DNA from: Gavia stellata
Lineage: Eukaryota; Chordata; Aves; Gaviiformes; Gaviidae
Length of the DNA stretch: 64,000 bases
Assembly: GCF_030936135.1 (NCBI RefSeq)
Contig: NC_082596.1
Coordinates: forward strand, 12,562,155-12,626,154
Direction of reading: 5' to 3'
The position numbers and the translations under genes were made by a program. The first letter of the stretch is position 1. Every line of letters begins with the position of its first letter. Under the pieces are notes generated by a model. It worked only from the letters and a program-made list of their open reading frames with translations. It did no database searches and was not told the origin of the DNA. Below are positions 1 to 12,280 of this stretch, one piece after another.

Positions 1-876
1 GGCAATGCCAGTTTGAAAGCACAGTTGTTCCTAGCCTCAAGGCCTCAGCAAAATCGGATTTGGAGCATCTCAGTTGTTTTATCTCTTTCATGTAATGCAA
101 TTATGAGTTCCTTGTTCTTCTTGAGAGAAAATGGGGAAGAAAATGAGACAGGAAGCATAAAAAAATCTATGAAAATTATAATAAAAAATATTCTAAATCT
201 ACAGTTCGGACAACCAACCTCTCTGCCTGTCCTCCAAAGGATGGAATTTTTCATAGGTCTCAGTGTCAGCAATCTTAAGGAAAACACAAGTGTTACATGT
301 GATTCTGACTGATAAAGCAAGCACTCCCATTTAAATTCTTGAATTTATTCAGTACATATTTTAATCTTCATTCTTCACTAGAGCATCAGCATGCAACATA
401 AATGGAAACATGTCATAAAACCTGGATTTGAGTCAGAATGCAATTTTTTTCTTTTTTAAATTATTTTTAGCTGAAAGTATTAAAAACCTCTCATAATTAA
501 TTCTACATGCACTGACAAAGAAGTTATGTGAGTATCAAAAAAAAGAAAGGTAAAAAACCAGTCGCAAGTTCTTGAATTCTTGAAGAGAAGAACAAAAAAG
601 AGAAACGAAAAAAAGGAAAAATCAAAAAAAAGAGATGAGTGTCCTGTGTTTATTGGTGGGGGATCAGGATGAAGGTTTCAGAATGATCATGTCCACATAA
701 GAGCTTCTTTCATGTTTTGACCAAACACTGAGAACATATCAGCACAATGCTTACTTTTAACCCAGATAAATCTTTCCCTAACGGAAAGAATCAAGAAAAG
801 AAATACAATTACTTTATATTCTTAATCTTTCTGAATGCTGCCAACCCCGGAATTTTTTCTACTTTTGTGGGCTCCT

Positions 877-896
877 CCCCCCCCCCCCCCCCCCCC
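877..896 (+). repeat. Poly-C run, 20 bases
   Basis: Uninterrupted C run after GGGCTCCT and before GTTATTTAGG. It is a mononucleotide microsatellite in NSMCE2 intron 2, and its length is likely to vary between individuals and sequencing reads. Confidence 0.9.
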
Positions 897-1224
897 GTTA
901 TTTAGGCACACAATTAGATGACTGAAAACTAAATACTGATCTAGTCAAATTGATAAAAATTAAAGCCTTCAGAGTGGGTTCTTCAAAGCCCACACTACTT
1001 TCTATATATACTGTATGCCTCTACATTTAAACAGGAGTTAGCAGTATTTTCTTATTGCCACATTTCTGTGGCAGAAATACGACGATAAGAAAATGACAGA
1101 TTAATATACTACAGAGAATATTTTCATACAGTAAATTATTCAGATAAAATACTCCTTTCTGGCTTTTGTTCAAAGAGGTTGATTTATCTTTGTGCTAAAG
1201 AGCCCACACAAGACCTCTGCAGTA

Positions 1225-1365
1225 CTTCATAGTATTTTGAAGCTGGAACAGACCATAAGGATCATCTATTCTGATCTCATGCATAGCAGAGGCCAAAGAA
1301 CCTCACCCAGCAATTTCAAGCCTATAACTTACAGCTGTAAGCTCACTCATTCTCTCAAGGTTAAC
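1225..1365. repeat. Degenerate interspersed repeat, possibly an ancient CR1-type piece
   Basis: Phrases such as TGGAACAGACCATAAGGATCATCTATTCTGATCTC broken by substitutions, followed by AGAGGCCAAAGAACCTCACC, resemble an old sauropsid interspersed repeat (the 'gatcatctagtctgatctcc' type). Divergence is high and both ends are unclear. The family name is inferred from memory of the motif only. Confidence 0.35.
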
Positions 1366-4300
1366 ATCACTAGTGTGCAGAGGGTCTGCAAAAAGGTCTA
1401 TGCAGCGTTTAAATCCCACTTATGATCTATTTTGAAGACTGCTGAGAATTTATGAGGTCTAAGACACAGAGAAATTTATAGTGACTATGGGTACATGAGG
1501 TAACCCGCCAGGTGACTGCAAACCTCCCTAACTCATCATGACCTTTGGGGTAGAAAATTACCCACTTCCTTAGGAAAATACATAAGAAAAAAGTAAAAAT
1601 ATACACACATAGATATGTACGTATGCATTTGAAATCAGACATTATGTGAATACCACCTACTGAAACCTGAGATAAAAATTGTGCAGTTTTCATCTGAGCA
1701 CTCACAAGAGTTCTTACAAAAACTGAGACTATCCGGAGTACGACCTTCTGTTCAGGTGCAAGCTGTCAGTACATTTCCATGAGAATGCACTAAAGACAGT
1801 TATTCAGCAAGCCAGCTTTAAATCAAGACTGGATTTCACTCTGAATGATACTCTCTAGTTCAACCACAACATACCAGCTTCATGCAAGAATAATTGTCTG
1901 AAACGCAATGCTCTGTATTGTGCAGGAAGTCAAAGCAGTAGATCATGCTGGTCCCAAACAGCCTTAAAAATCTATGATCTGATAATAAAAATCCTCTTTC
2001 TCCACTATTAATCTTAATCCTGCATTTATATTTGAGCATTACTAAATGCAAGAGTACGGTGATAGGGCACCAACACCTCTCACTCCATTCTAGGAGTGAG
2101 TTGGTGCAGTGCCAGGGCAGCAGTGCACAGCAGGGGCAGGAGCAGCGGCACCCGTGGCAGGAACGCCTTTGCTGCCCACCCACGGGGTTCTCCTTCCTTC
2201 GGGAACTGCGACGGTTGAGGAACAAAGGCGCTCGGAGGCGCGCAGCTTACCGAGCACCCGAAAGGAAAAAGAGAATGGAAGCCTGCTGCTTAATATAGCT
2301 ACTTTCCCCTCGCTGCACCGTGTTCTTTTTACACCCGGAATTCCAGCTAGGAAGTAATAACAACCCCATGTATTTGTTTCTTCCCACTTTGTAAGATTAC
2401 AGACTATGGTCAGGGTGGTTTTTGGATAAATATAAAAGAACACAAATCTTTCATTACAAGTCCTATTTTTTTCAGATTTTGAAACAAGGCACATTTCCAC
2501 ATTCTCATTTTTCAGACAGCTTCTTTGAAGAAGAGCCTTCAGAACCAACCACTGTATTCCAGCAAGGGGCTCATCAGTGCTGGCTATAAATGTTGTAATT
2601 AATTTTTACATGGTAATTACTGAAGCACAAAGGTAGGACAAAAAATGAATCCAACACTCTTCTCAAAATTTTGGCATTGACTGAAGAGCATAATGCAAAA
2701 AATGTGATTTTTTTGTCTTCAGAAAAGCATTTCACAAGAATCCAACCAGTCCTTTTTATTTAAAAATATAAAATTAGTTGAAGAAGAAATACTTAAAGCG
2801 TGACACCATTTACCTACCTACTTCAAGAAAACATACGTATCTTCTTCACTGTTAGTTTAAAGGTTACATACCTATAAAACAATCCAAGAAGCACAACACA
2901 ATAAAGGACAAGCATAAGTTAAGATAAAAAAGAACATCTTTCCTAAAAGGATGAGACTTAAGCAAGGGATTTGAAGGAAAGCAACATTAGTATTTTTGAC
3001 AAAGGGAATCTAACATTTTATCTCACATACCCCAAAATACAAATTTACTTTAAAATAACAGGAAAAGAACCTTCCCAAGAAGAAAGACGTAATTTTGGTG
3101 CCTACACTGAGTTTGTGCATGCCACCAATTAGTACCACAGACACTGGTGTAGCAACAAAGCTGACTAGTTAATAAACAGCTTCTGGCAGATAAATGCCTG
3201 AGGTTAGAAAGAAACTTCCTCTGTGAACAGCTTGGTAGCGTGATGGAATTCTTGCAGCTTCACAGGAAGCATGTGGCAGCGGCTAACACAGAAGGGTTAC
3301 TGACCTTCACGGATCACTGGTCTCTCTTGGTTTTCTACAGTACCTTCTCTCATAGCTGGAAAACATTTTTGTATAGCAAGTGTCAGTGAAAAGCCATTTA
3401 TCTCCAGGATGGACCTTGGCATTCTACACTTACATTATCCACCAAGAAAAAAGGAAAAAAAAAATCCTGCAACCCTTACTTGGAAAGACAAAGTAAATTC
3501 TGAGAGACTGAGGCACACTCTTGGGGATTTCCAAGCTAGGTGAGATTGTTCCCTCATGTCCATAAAGAAGTAATGGATTGCTCAATTATAATGCTATTCC
3601 TACACTGCATATAAAATTGTTTGCTTCCCATGAGCATCTTCACAGGTATTTGGGCTCGCAAGGGAAAAACAAGGTCTGATTCCTCATGCAGGGTCCCTAC
3701 AACACAGGCCACAGCTTTGTCCGTTATGAGGCCACTATGAGGTGGAGAGCGACCTAACAAAACCACAATTCCTATGTGAAGGAAGGTAGTATGCAAAAGA
3801 AAACATCTTGATACAGCTTATCTTCCCTGGACAAGAACAGGATAGCAAGTCAAAGTTTAGTCCTGCTCATTTCCTCAGTCAGTGGACCTTCATGCTACCT
3901 CTTACTCAAGCAGGTTGCAAAGTGTCATTCTAGCCTATACACTACAGCCCATTCTCAGGACAAGTACCTTATGTTTTGATTATTTTTATGAAGCACAATG
4001 ATCTCTAACACCATGGAAACTAACACAGCATGAGAATTTTAGAAGCACAGGTGTTGGCAGGTTCATTTCTGGATCCCAAAACAATCACATCATGGTCATT
4101 TCATGCACCAGAACTTTGCCAATGTTAAGATTCATGTTATGTTGTGCTACTGCAGGAATGTGGATTTGAATTTTCAATGGAAAAAAAAAGAACAAAGGAA
4201 AGAAATGAACCAAACCTTTTACATTCAAACACAGCTACAGAGTCCATCCTTATACGGATTTTGCACTTTTCCAAGTAGGAGAAGTTTTAGGTCAATGACA

Positions 4301-7114
4301 GGGAAACTTCCATGGAAAGGTCTCCTGCTCTCAATGATGAACAAACTTATGATCTTCAAGTCTGACTTGAAGACTGTTTGTTATAGGTTGCTGTAATGTG
4401 TTTAGAAAGCCACTGCATGTAAGTATAGTGGATATTCCATAGAAACTCATGAACCAACTGTCTTTTAGAAGGCTGCCACTAATTTCATAAAACTAGGCTG
4501 ACTGCTGTATCTATATTCTCTACACTCCTTCCTACGTCAACAAGGGTCCGCAACGTTTAGAGGGATTCCTGTTTAACGCCATTTTAAGAGACCAGTGAGA
4601 GAAATCAAAGTGATGTGGGTAATCTCAGAGAGCTAAATCCACACTGAAAAAGAATCCTACATTACCAACTACTGTTTAGCTAGTATTTAACAGGCATCAT
4701 GACACAGGTGGATCTCAAGCAATCTGGAGAATAGAAAGCAGTCAGTAAAGGCAGGACATTGCACATGTGAGATGCAGTGCAGCACACATGAAGAAAAGTG
4801 CAGAAACAGCTCTAGGGCAAGGGGAACAGACAAATGGAATAAGCAGCCGGAACTGAGGTAAGCCCTGCTGGCAGAGGGAGCAGGTTATGCAATAGGAAAC
4901 GAGCAGACAAGCAGGAAAAGCCAGAGCTGTAAAGGGCTAACTTAATCTGGGGCACATGCCAAAGAATCGTATCACTAACACTCTGTAAGACCCATAGGCC
5001 TGCCCTGTACATAATAGTGAGCAGAAAATCCTCCAAAGTGTGGAGAAAGAGAGGAGGAATTCTCAAGCAGGCTCTGCTATTGCTATAAGAAGATCACTAC
5101 TATGTAATACAGATGGCAAGCAGCCACAGGTAGCAACTGACCATGACATTTTAGGGCATGTTTTTTAAGAAAAAGAACAGCAGCTCATTTTTTTCTCCAA
5201 ATAAGTTCTGAGTTCAGGTGCAATAACTGCTTCCCACCCAGCTATTTTACACTCCAGGGCCTCTACACCTTACAGTGGGAAAAAGAAAAGAAAGTCCCAG
5301 GCATCAAGGAAGCGTCTTGCTCTCTATTTGAAAACCTGTTCAGCTAATCAGACAAAATCCTGTCTGTTAATGCTTTAAAATGCTTTTCAGAAGTTCTACG
5401 CTAAGAAATTCCTATCATCTTGTCTGTAGTTAGCATACTCGCCAGCCCTCCCAATTATTTCCCATTTGTACTGGACATTCCTCCTAGTCCCCCACAGCTT
5501 TGGCTCCAGCCCAAACAAAAGCAACAGCCCCTCTAAAGAGCACGCTGCTGGGCTGGAAGCTTGCTTCATTCTGGTATCTACAGCTCTCTGTACTTCACAG
5601 TCCCGTATTCTTGAGAAAGTTCTGCTGCTTTCTCCTGAGGAGTCAGATAAAACTGCCATCCTCAGCAAGTTGACAGAATTCACGTCCGATAACTTTGAGC
5701 AGAGCTGGGAATGTATGTCTGTCTTGGATATGGCAGACCTATACTGGGACAGCATACTCACATCATTATCAGCACATCAGTCAACACACATAGCAGGTTA
5801 CACTAATTCCAAAAACGGAGAATAAGACTTATCCTTCAAGTATTTCACATGGATGTCCAGCAGTGCTTTTTAACTCTATAGAACTACTTTAAGTAGTTTA
5901 AGTAAAGACAGTTCAGCAACTAAGAGAAGTTAAATTAGCAGCGCAAACAGCTGTTCCTCAGTGTGCAGAAGTGTCAATAGGGGGCTTAAAGTTCAATATA
6001 GGAGCATTACAATTGAGAGACATTGCCAAACATGTACTGACTTAGTGAATTCTTTTTCCAATCACACTACTAAAGCTCAAACAACAGACTGAGGCTAAAT
6101 TTAGGAAGATGCAAATTATAATACAACTTAGAAGATTTTACTTGCATTATAACTAATTTTGAACAGCGTCACCTTCCAATTCACATATTTATTAGGACTC
6201 CAATCCAGCAAAGGATATAAGCATGTGCTTAAGCTTTAAAATATACAGACCACTCTGAAAGTTGGTGGACCACTCAAGAATTTCAATGTATCCTTTCTTT
6301 CAGCATTTTGCCAGGTTGGGCCACAGAACATCCGAGAGCGTTTTGAGCACAGAGAGGACATACTGAAACCAACTGTGCACAGCCTGTTTTTCTGCTTAGG
6401 TGGTTTTTTATATAGCAACATTTTAAAATCTTTTTATACCACAATGGCGTTCTTGAAAGAAGAGAAAAAGACGACCTTTAGACTATGTCAGTATCTAAAG
6501 ATAATCAGCAGAAAGACCGAGATGGACATAAAGCTTATCTTTCTTTTTAACTGATTAAATAAAATAAGCTTTTAAATTGGCTGTTTCCCTTTGAAATTCA
6601 GTTTGGTGAAACTAGTTTTCACCTCTAGATACAGATCCTTAATCCCTTACAGGAGCTTTTTAAATATTGTCTCTTTGCCAGCACATGCTCACAACACACC
6701 ACCACAAACATGCTCAACGCTAGAAGTCTGCAGATTCTCAATCGTCAGGAAGGGCATAATCTACAATTTAACTTCATGGACATCAACAAAAATTTTGTTA
6801 TTTGAAATATAAAAGGTTTTCAGGATCAGATGTATTAAAATTATTCTTCACCCAAATTAACAGCAGTTAACAGAAACTCTGCCTTACTTTGCTAGAGATC
6901 ATACATGTTCATAAATGGGCAATACCTGACCTGAATATTTAACACTAGTAATTTCTATTCATAAATCTATACAGGACTAGAACAAAAGGGACGTAAATAT
7001 ATTAGTGGACTAAGCAATAGAATCACCGATGAAATTGAGACTTGGTTAAGTGCAATTTTGGCAATGAACCTTACAGTAGTCTAAGTATCTCATCCTTACG
7101 GCACACTGTGAACA

Positions 7115-7265
7115 GTGGATTCCTTAGAGGAAAGAGACTTGGGAATCACTGTGGTTAGAGCTAACTTAAGATCTATCTCCAGAGTGCAGCAGCAGTGAAC
7201 AAGATGCTAGAAGGCACAAAAGAAAGGGGAGGTAGTACAAAGTGGGAACAGATTCTGAGTGTTTA
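7115..7265 (+). repeat. Degenerate CR1 ORF2 fragment
   Basis: The stretch around AGAGACTTGGGAATCACTG and CAGAGTGCAGCAGCAGTGAA followed by AAGATGCTAGAAGGCA follows the order of words in the CR1 reverse-transcriptase C-terminal region in sense orientation. It has many substitutions and no open frame. It is an old insertion inside NSMCE2 intron 2. Confidence 0.4.
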
Positions 7266-10200
7266 TATCATTAGAGGCCTCACAGACATTTCAGACTGTT
7301 TTAATTCTGCTGTGAAATATTTTCCTTTTGACTTCTTCATGTGAGGTCTGTTATTATTTACAATTCCATAGTAAAAAATCCATACTTCCATATTATCTCT
7401 CGCTAGGATTCCCAAAACATCTCACAGCATTAAATAAAGCTTAAATGGACAGGAATAATTTTAAATTTACTATTGTGGACTGCAAACAGATGTCAAGAGA
7501 ACTATATGCATAAGTAGAGATGAATGTGAATCTGCCTAGAAATATTGGTTATTAAATCTTTCCATTATTTATATGAAATGGGAAAGCAGTGTTTTTATTA
7601 GTATTACTATTTTGCAGAAAGTAGTAAAACGACTCATTCAAGGTCATGGAGAATTAGATTAATTGGTACATTCTGTCCTACATTTCAAAATGTGGAATGA
7701 TGTGAAGAGAGGCTATAAATCTTTAGATCTTCAGAGTCATCTGAATTGCAATTTATATCCGTGAAACTGATTCCCTCACTTTTCTAGATTTCTCTGACCA
7801 CTACTTATTGCAGAGCTACAATGTTTAGTTATTTAATTGAACCCTTCCTCCCCCATCAATTTCTGTAACAGTTGCTCCTCAGAATACCTGTGTCCAGTGA
7901 GATTACTTTATCTTTGCAGAAGAGAAAGTCAAAAGCTATAGGGGGAAAATACCAACTGAATAGGAAGTTCTGAGCACAATTAATACGTAGGAGAAAAAAA
8001 AGAAAAGCAAAGAACCCCAAACCTGAGAACTGTATCCAAACTAAAAGGCTCTGTTGTTACTGACAGAAAGTAATGGCATCACGTAAGTTAACTATGGAGA
8101 GAAAAAGGGTTCATTTTTAAGAATAAAATACATAAGGCTCTTAAGATAGTATAAATTTAACTACAGCAGCACGGTAATGAACAGTAGGCACAGTAATCAA
8201 TAGTAGCATCAGTACGTGCACTGGCTTGCAGCCATGCCACCTTTACCCAGAAACAGATCAATTCCATTTAAGCAGGACTGAAGTGAGTCAGTAGGTAGCC
8301 AGCAGCTTCCTAAAAGGAACTGTGGTGCTGAGAGAAAGCATAGTCTTAATTCAACAGGAGGCATTCTCCATATGAAATTACTGTTTAAATGAAAACCCAG
8401 TGTTTGATTTAGTTCTACAATTTTCAAACATTATGTAAAAATGAAGGTGTGAAAGATCTATTGTAATATTTATTCACGAGTAAGCAATTTAATCTGATGT
8501 CCCTGCTGTCCAACCCAAAACCTCTTTCTGCCTTCTCTAGTAAAGTTTTCTTAGTTGTTTCAGTTGGAGGAAATTTTATTTTTCTCTTTTGGATTATGAT
8601 ACAGTTACAATGTTTCTATATAGCAGCCATTATTCACCCAAAAGAGTTTCATTTCAGTGGTGGTGACATAAGTAATCCCTGTAACCATTATTTACCTCCC
8701 GGAGAGTTGAGAGGCTTAGCCAGTGTTTGCAAAGCATCTGAGATGTCTGAAGAAAGGTTACTATAGGTTACGAGGTAACTATAAATCATGGAATACCCTG
8801 AGCCAATTCCTGCCCACAAGTCTGGCACCTCTTCCTATCGGCAGCCCTCTTGTTTCACAGTCAAACAAGTAGTTTTATTCCCTCTTTATTCTATGTAACA
8901 CTACCACCATCTGTTTACAAAGCCTAAATTCAAAATCATTCTGAGAGGATTTTATAGCTTCTATAAGCAGTGTAAGAATTCCTTGTTCTCTGGATGGTTT
9001 AACTGGAGAGGACTTTAGGCTACTCAAGGGTCATGGCCAGATCAACAGACAGGTAAAGAGGCCAGTTTCTTTTCAATGCTTTTTGTAACTGAAATGGAAG
9101 TAAGTACTGTGTACTTCTTATCGTCTTCTGCCCCCTAGTGAGCGCTGATTTTCACTCCACCTAAACAATCGCATGGCTGCTTTATAACTTACATGCATAC
9201 AAAAGTGCTGAAAGGCCAAACTCTTTTCTTTTTACATCCTTTAGAAGCCTTCTTCGTATCATTCTCCACTAAACACATCAGAAAACAAAGAGCATTTTCT
9301 AGCCCTATAGTGCTAATATGCAGGAAGTCATTTTTAATGAACGGGGAAACACTCACAAAATTGGCATACCATAAAATCCCTTTAAACATGTCAAAGAAAA
9401 CTTAAATTTGTCAATTTATATTTCTCTACTTTACTAGAGCTCCGCAGTTCGAAAAATTACACACAGGTTCTTTCACAAATCACTGTTTAATTGTTAAAAA
9501 AAAAAAAAAAAACCAAAAACACAAACAAAAAAAGCTGGTGTTTGCTGCCTCAAAAGCATCTCAAATACAGCACCACCAGAGCAAACCCACTACCATACCT
9601 AAGAAAGTAGGGAAAGGTGATCCAGTTAGATCTTTTGATCTAACTTAGCATCAGGTACGTTTACAGGAAGTCCCTCCATGATACCACATTAAACAGTAGC
9701 CAGGCCAGCAAACGTTACTGTGTACTATTTAATAAATATGCGTACCAGTAAATGTTTTCAGGATTGGGCTTGTGGAGAATAGCAATTAATAGAAGAAGCA
9801 GACATCACTTACTGCACTAACTTTGCCTGCCTTTTCAGTTATTTATCTTCAGATGTAAATGTAACTTCTCTCATGTACTTGCTATGAAAATCTTTGGTAC
9901 TACTCCCAAAAAACAGAGTTGTCCAATATGAAAGTCCAAAGGAACAAAAGACCTTCACAGAAATAGTGCTTGTAAAATAAAGTAACAGTCACAATAGGAT
10001 TCTTTGCTACTACAAAGCCTGGCAATGAAACCTGTCAAAAGTTGGACAAAGTTACATTTTTGTAAAGGAAATTAAAACAAATTGCAAATGGGACAGGAAC
10101 AAGAACGCAGAAACATTACTATCTAAGGCTAGCTCAAAATTAAATTAATATTTTGCCTCAGAACGTGAAGGCAAAGTAAAATAAATAAGTAACCATTCTA

Positions 10201-12132
10201 GAAACAGAAATCGCCACCTATGAGTTGGAGGTAAGAGCTGAACAGTCAAGTATGGCAGATCAGATGATACTAATTCTAAAACACCGAAAGTATTTGTTTA
10301 CCAAAATTATGCCATGCCACAGAAACCCTGTATCTTTCCTGATGGCATTGTATAGGAACGTAAGAACTTGAAGTGGAATAGTCAGGGGAGTGAAAACCAA
10401 ACCTTGTAAGAGTGAGGAGCTTCACTCATTTGTTTGCTCCATGTACACATGTACATGTATCTGCAAGGAAAAGCGTAGGAGCGAAGATAACAACTATTGT
10501 AAGTAAAGAGCTAACACTGTAACACCAGACCAAAGAGGTATAAACTACAAAGACTTTAAACTACAAATACAAGCCTGGAATAGCTTTTCTGTAGAGCAAT
10601 GGGATGGACTATGTTAAAAGATCGTGCTTAATAATTCTGTAACTATGATTCTACAGGAAAGTTGCCCCTGCTAAAATAAAATGAGTGTTCTGGTCTAGGA
10701 GCTGTTTTCCAGTCATACGATATAATTTAACTGTAACAATGACCATAGGTATTTCATCAAGAGTAATCTCCTCCTCTCAGGACAGAATGATAAATATGGC
10801 CCTTTTGGTTACTGAATGAAATGGACAAAATAATTTCAAGATTGTAATTAAAGATTAATGTGTCAGAAGTAGGTGAGGAACATAATGATATTTCCTAGGA
10901 GTATCACGCACAGATCTCCAGCTGCAGACCTGCACAATGAAGCTTAAGTTGCCTTTCACCTCTCCAAATGGGAATGCAACAGAGGCTTCTACTGAAAGGT
11001 GAAATTAATCAAAGCTTTTAACTTTTGTACCAATGATTAATTTCTGTGGATCGTTCTGTGGTCTTGGGACTGAAAAAATTCAGTACAATCAGTGTACTTC
11101 CATATATTGCTTATGGCAAAGTAGGACAGATGGTGACTGCAAAAGCAGAGAGGAAACAGAACTGGTTATACCAGTTTTACCTCAAAGGGAATCCCCAGCT
11201 GACTGTTCAGACAAGCTTTCCATTTCCTCTACCCCACTAGAAATGGCATGTCAGTTGTCTCTGACAGCAGTGTGGATAAAAAGGTCAAAGGAGAAAGAAC
11301 TATCATACTAGACAAAGAGAAAAGCATTTGTCTTGACTGTACGTAAACCTCGGCTTAGTTGAGTGCAAGACTTATAATGAACAGCAAAACCTTTGTTTCA
11401 GAGGATTCTAGCTCTCCACTCATAATTAAAACTATTAGGGTTTTGGAGCTTTAAAGTTTTTTATTTTTTCCTACTGAAAACATTATCATAAAACTAGGAA
11501 GACAGAAAAACAGGATGCCTAATACTTGTCTTAGAAAACTAGCTTTGCAGTGCAGCCGTTATTGTGAAATAGCAATGACGAGACTGTTAGAAGTGATTAC
11601 AGATTTAAGGTACCCCACTTTGCAAGTGTCCAAATTCAATCACCCTAAAAGGGCCTGATTTTCAGCAGAGAAAGAGACAGCATTTAAAAAAAATTGCATC
11701 CCCTAACAGGTGTCTCAAGCTTTGTACTCAAAATCATTAGCATTATTTTAATATATTTTGCCCTAAACATCAAATAAAACACACACAAAGATGCAGTATT
11801 AGAACGAAAAGTCATTTTATTCACCCACTTAAGAGGCCTTCTCCATCTCATTCAGCAACGTTAAAGTTTTTACAAAGCTGTAGGGTAACAACCACTGGAA
11901 CGCAATTAGTCTTGGATGTTACAAAAGCTGGGACAATGTTTGCCTGGTATTTACATTTTCTGAATTTATCATTTAAGACAGTGAAGTGATTGGAATGAAA
12001 ACACCCTGGTCTAGAGAGAAGAGCTACAGTTCCTATAATGAAGATCGATATTGACAGTAACTAAGTCAAAATACGTAGGCCTAGGACTCATCTGGCAGAT
12101 TCAGGATGCAATACAAGAGAGAATATACTTAC

Positions 12133-12265
12133 TGAAACTTTCCACAAGGTCAAGGGCAACGTGAGTAGCAATATCCATTCCAGTATTTATGTAAGACTGG
12201 CAGTTTTTCAGAGATGAAAGAGAGGAATCCACACAGTTGAATGAGATTCTTGCACCACCTGGCAT
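12133..12265 (-). CDS. NSMCE2: NSMCE2 coding exon 2, N-terminus of the SMC5/6 SUMO E3 ligase (partial gene)
   Basis: The minus strand reads an ATG at 12265-12263 followed by 44 codons. It begins MPGGARISF and contains SSLKNCQ, GMDIAT and VALDLVES, matching human NSE2/MMS21, which has SSLKNFQ, GMDTAS and [13 protein letters not shown]2 is the SUMO E3 ligase subunit of the SMC5/6 complex and acts in nuclear DNA repair. This N-terminal part belongs to the helical region that docks on the SMC5 coiled coil; the catalytic SP-RING is encoded by later exons outside the window. The exon runs 12280-12133: the acceptor is TTTCTAG before 12280 and the donor GTAAGT starts at 12132, after one base of codon 45. 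The start context is AAG ATG C, with a purine at -3. The N-terminus is about seven residues shorter than human, lacking its Ser/Gly-rich insert. The gene lies head-to-head with WASHC5. Exon 3 was not found in the window. Confidence 0.9.
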
Positions 12266-12280
12266 CTTGAAATCCTTACT
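12266..12280 (-). other. NSMCE2: NSMCE2 exon 2, 5' UTR part
   Basis: Fifteen bases between the acceptor TTATTTCTAG and the ATG on the minus strand. No upstream ATG lies within them. The first exon is therefore non-coding and must join here. Confidence 0.75.

Larger units (their letters stand above)
1..12132 (-). other. NSMCE2: NSMCE2 intron 2 (gene continues off the left edge)
   Basis: AT-rich DNA with no exon I could recognise on either strand. I looked on the minus strand for the next NSMCE2 exons (human KAMVEFA and EERPEKIPDLK segments) and did not see them, so they are taken to lie beyond position 1. Contents are a 20-C run at 877-896, old repeat remnants near 1.2-1.4 kb and 7.1-7.26 kb, a GC-rich patch at about 2.09-2.29 kb, and an A-run near 9497-9513. 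Confidence 0.6.

Noticed and set aside
2090-2548. 152-codon minus-strand frame
   Set aside because: It runs from AT-rich intron into a GC-rich patch with a change of composition midway; no family resemblance.
5396-5825. Overlapping open frames of about 120 codons on both strands
   Set aside because: No recognisable domain, no splice signals linking either to a gene, and inside an NSMCE2 intron. Opposite frames open together are expected by chance at this length.
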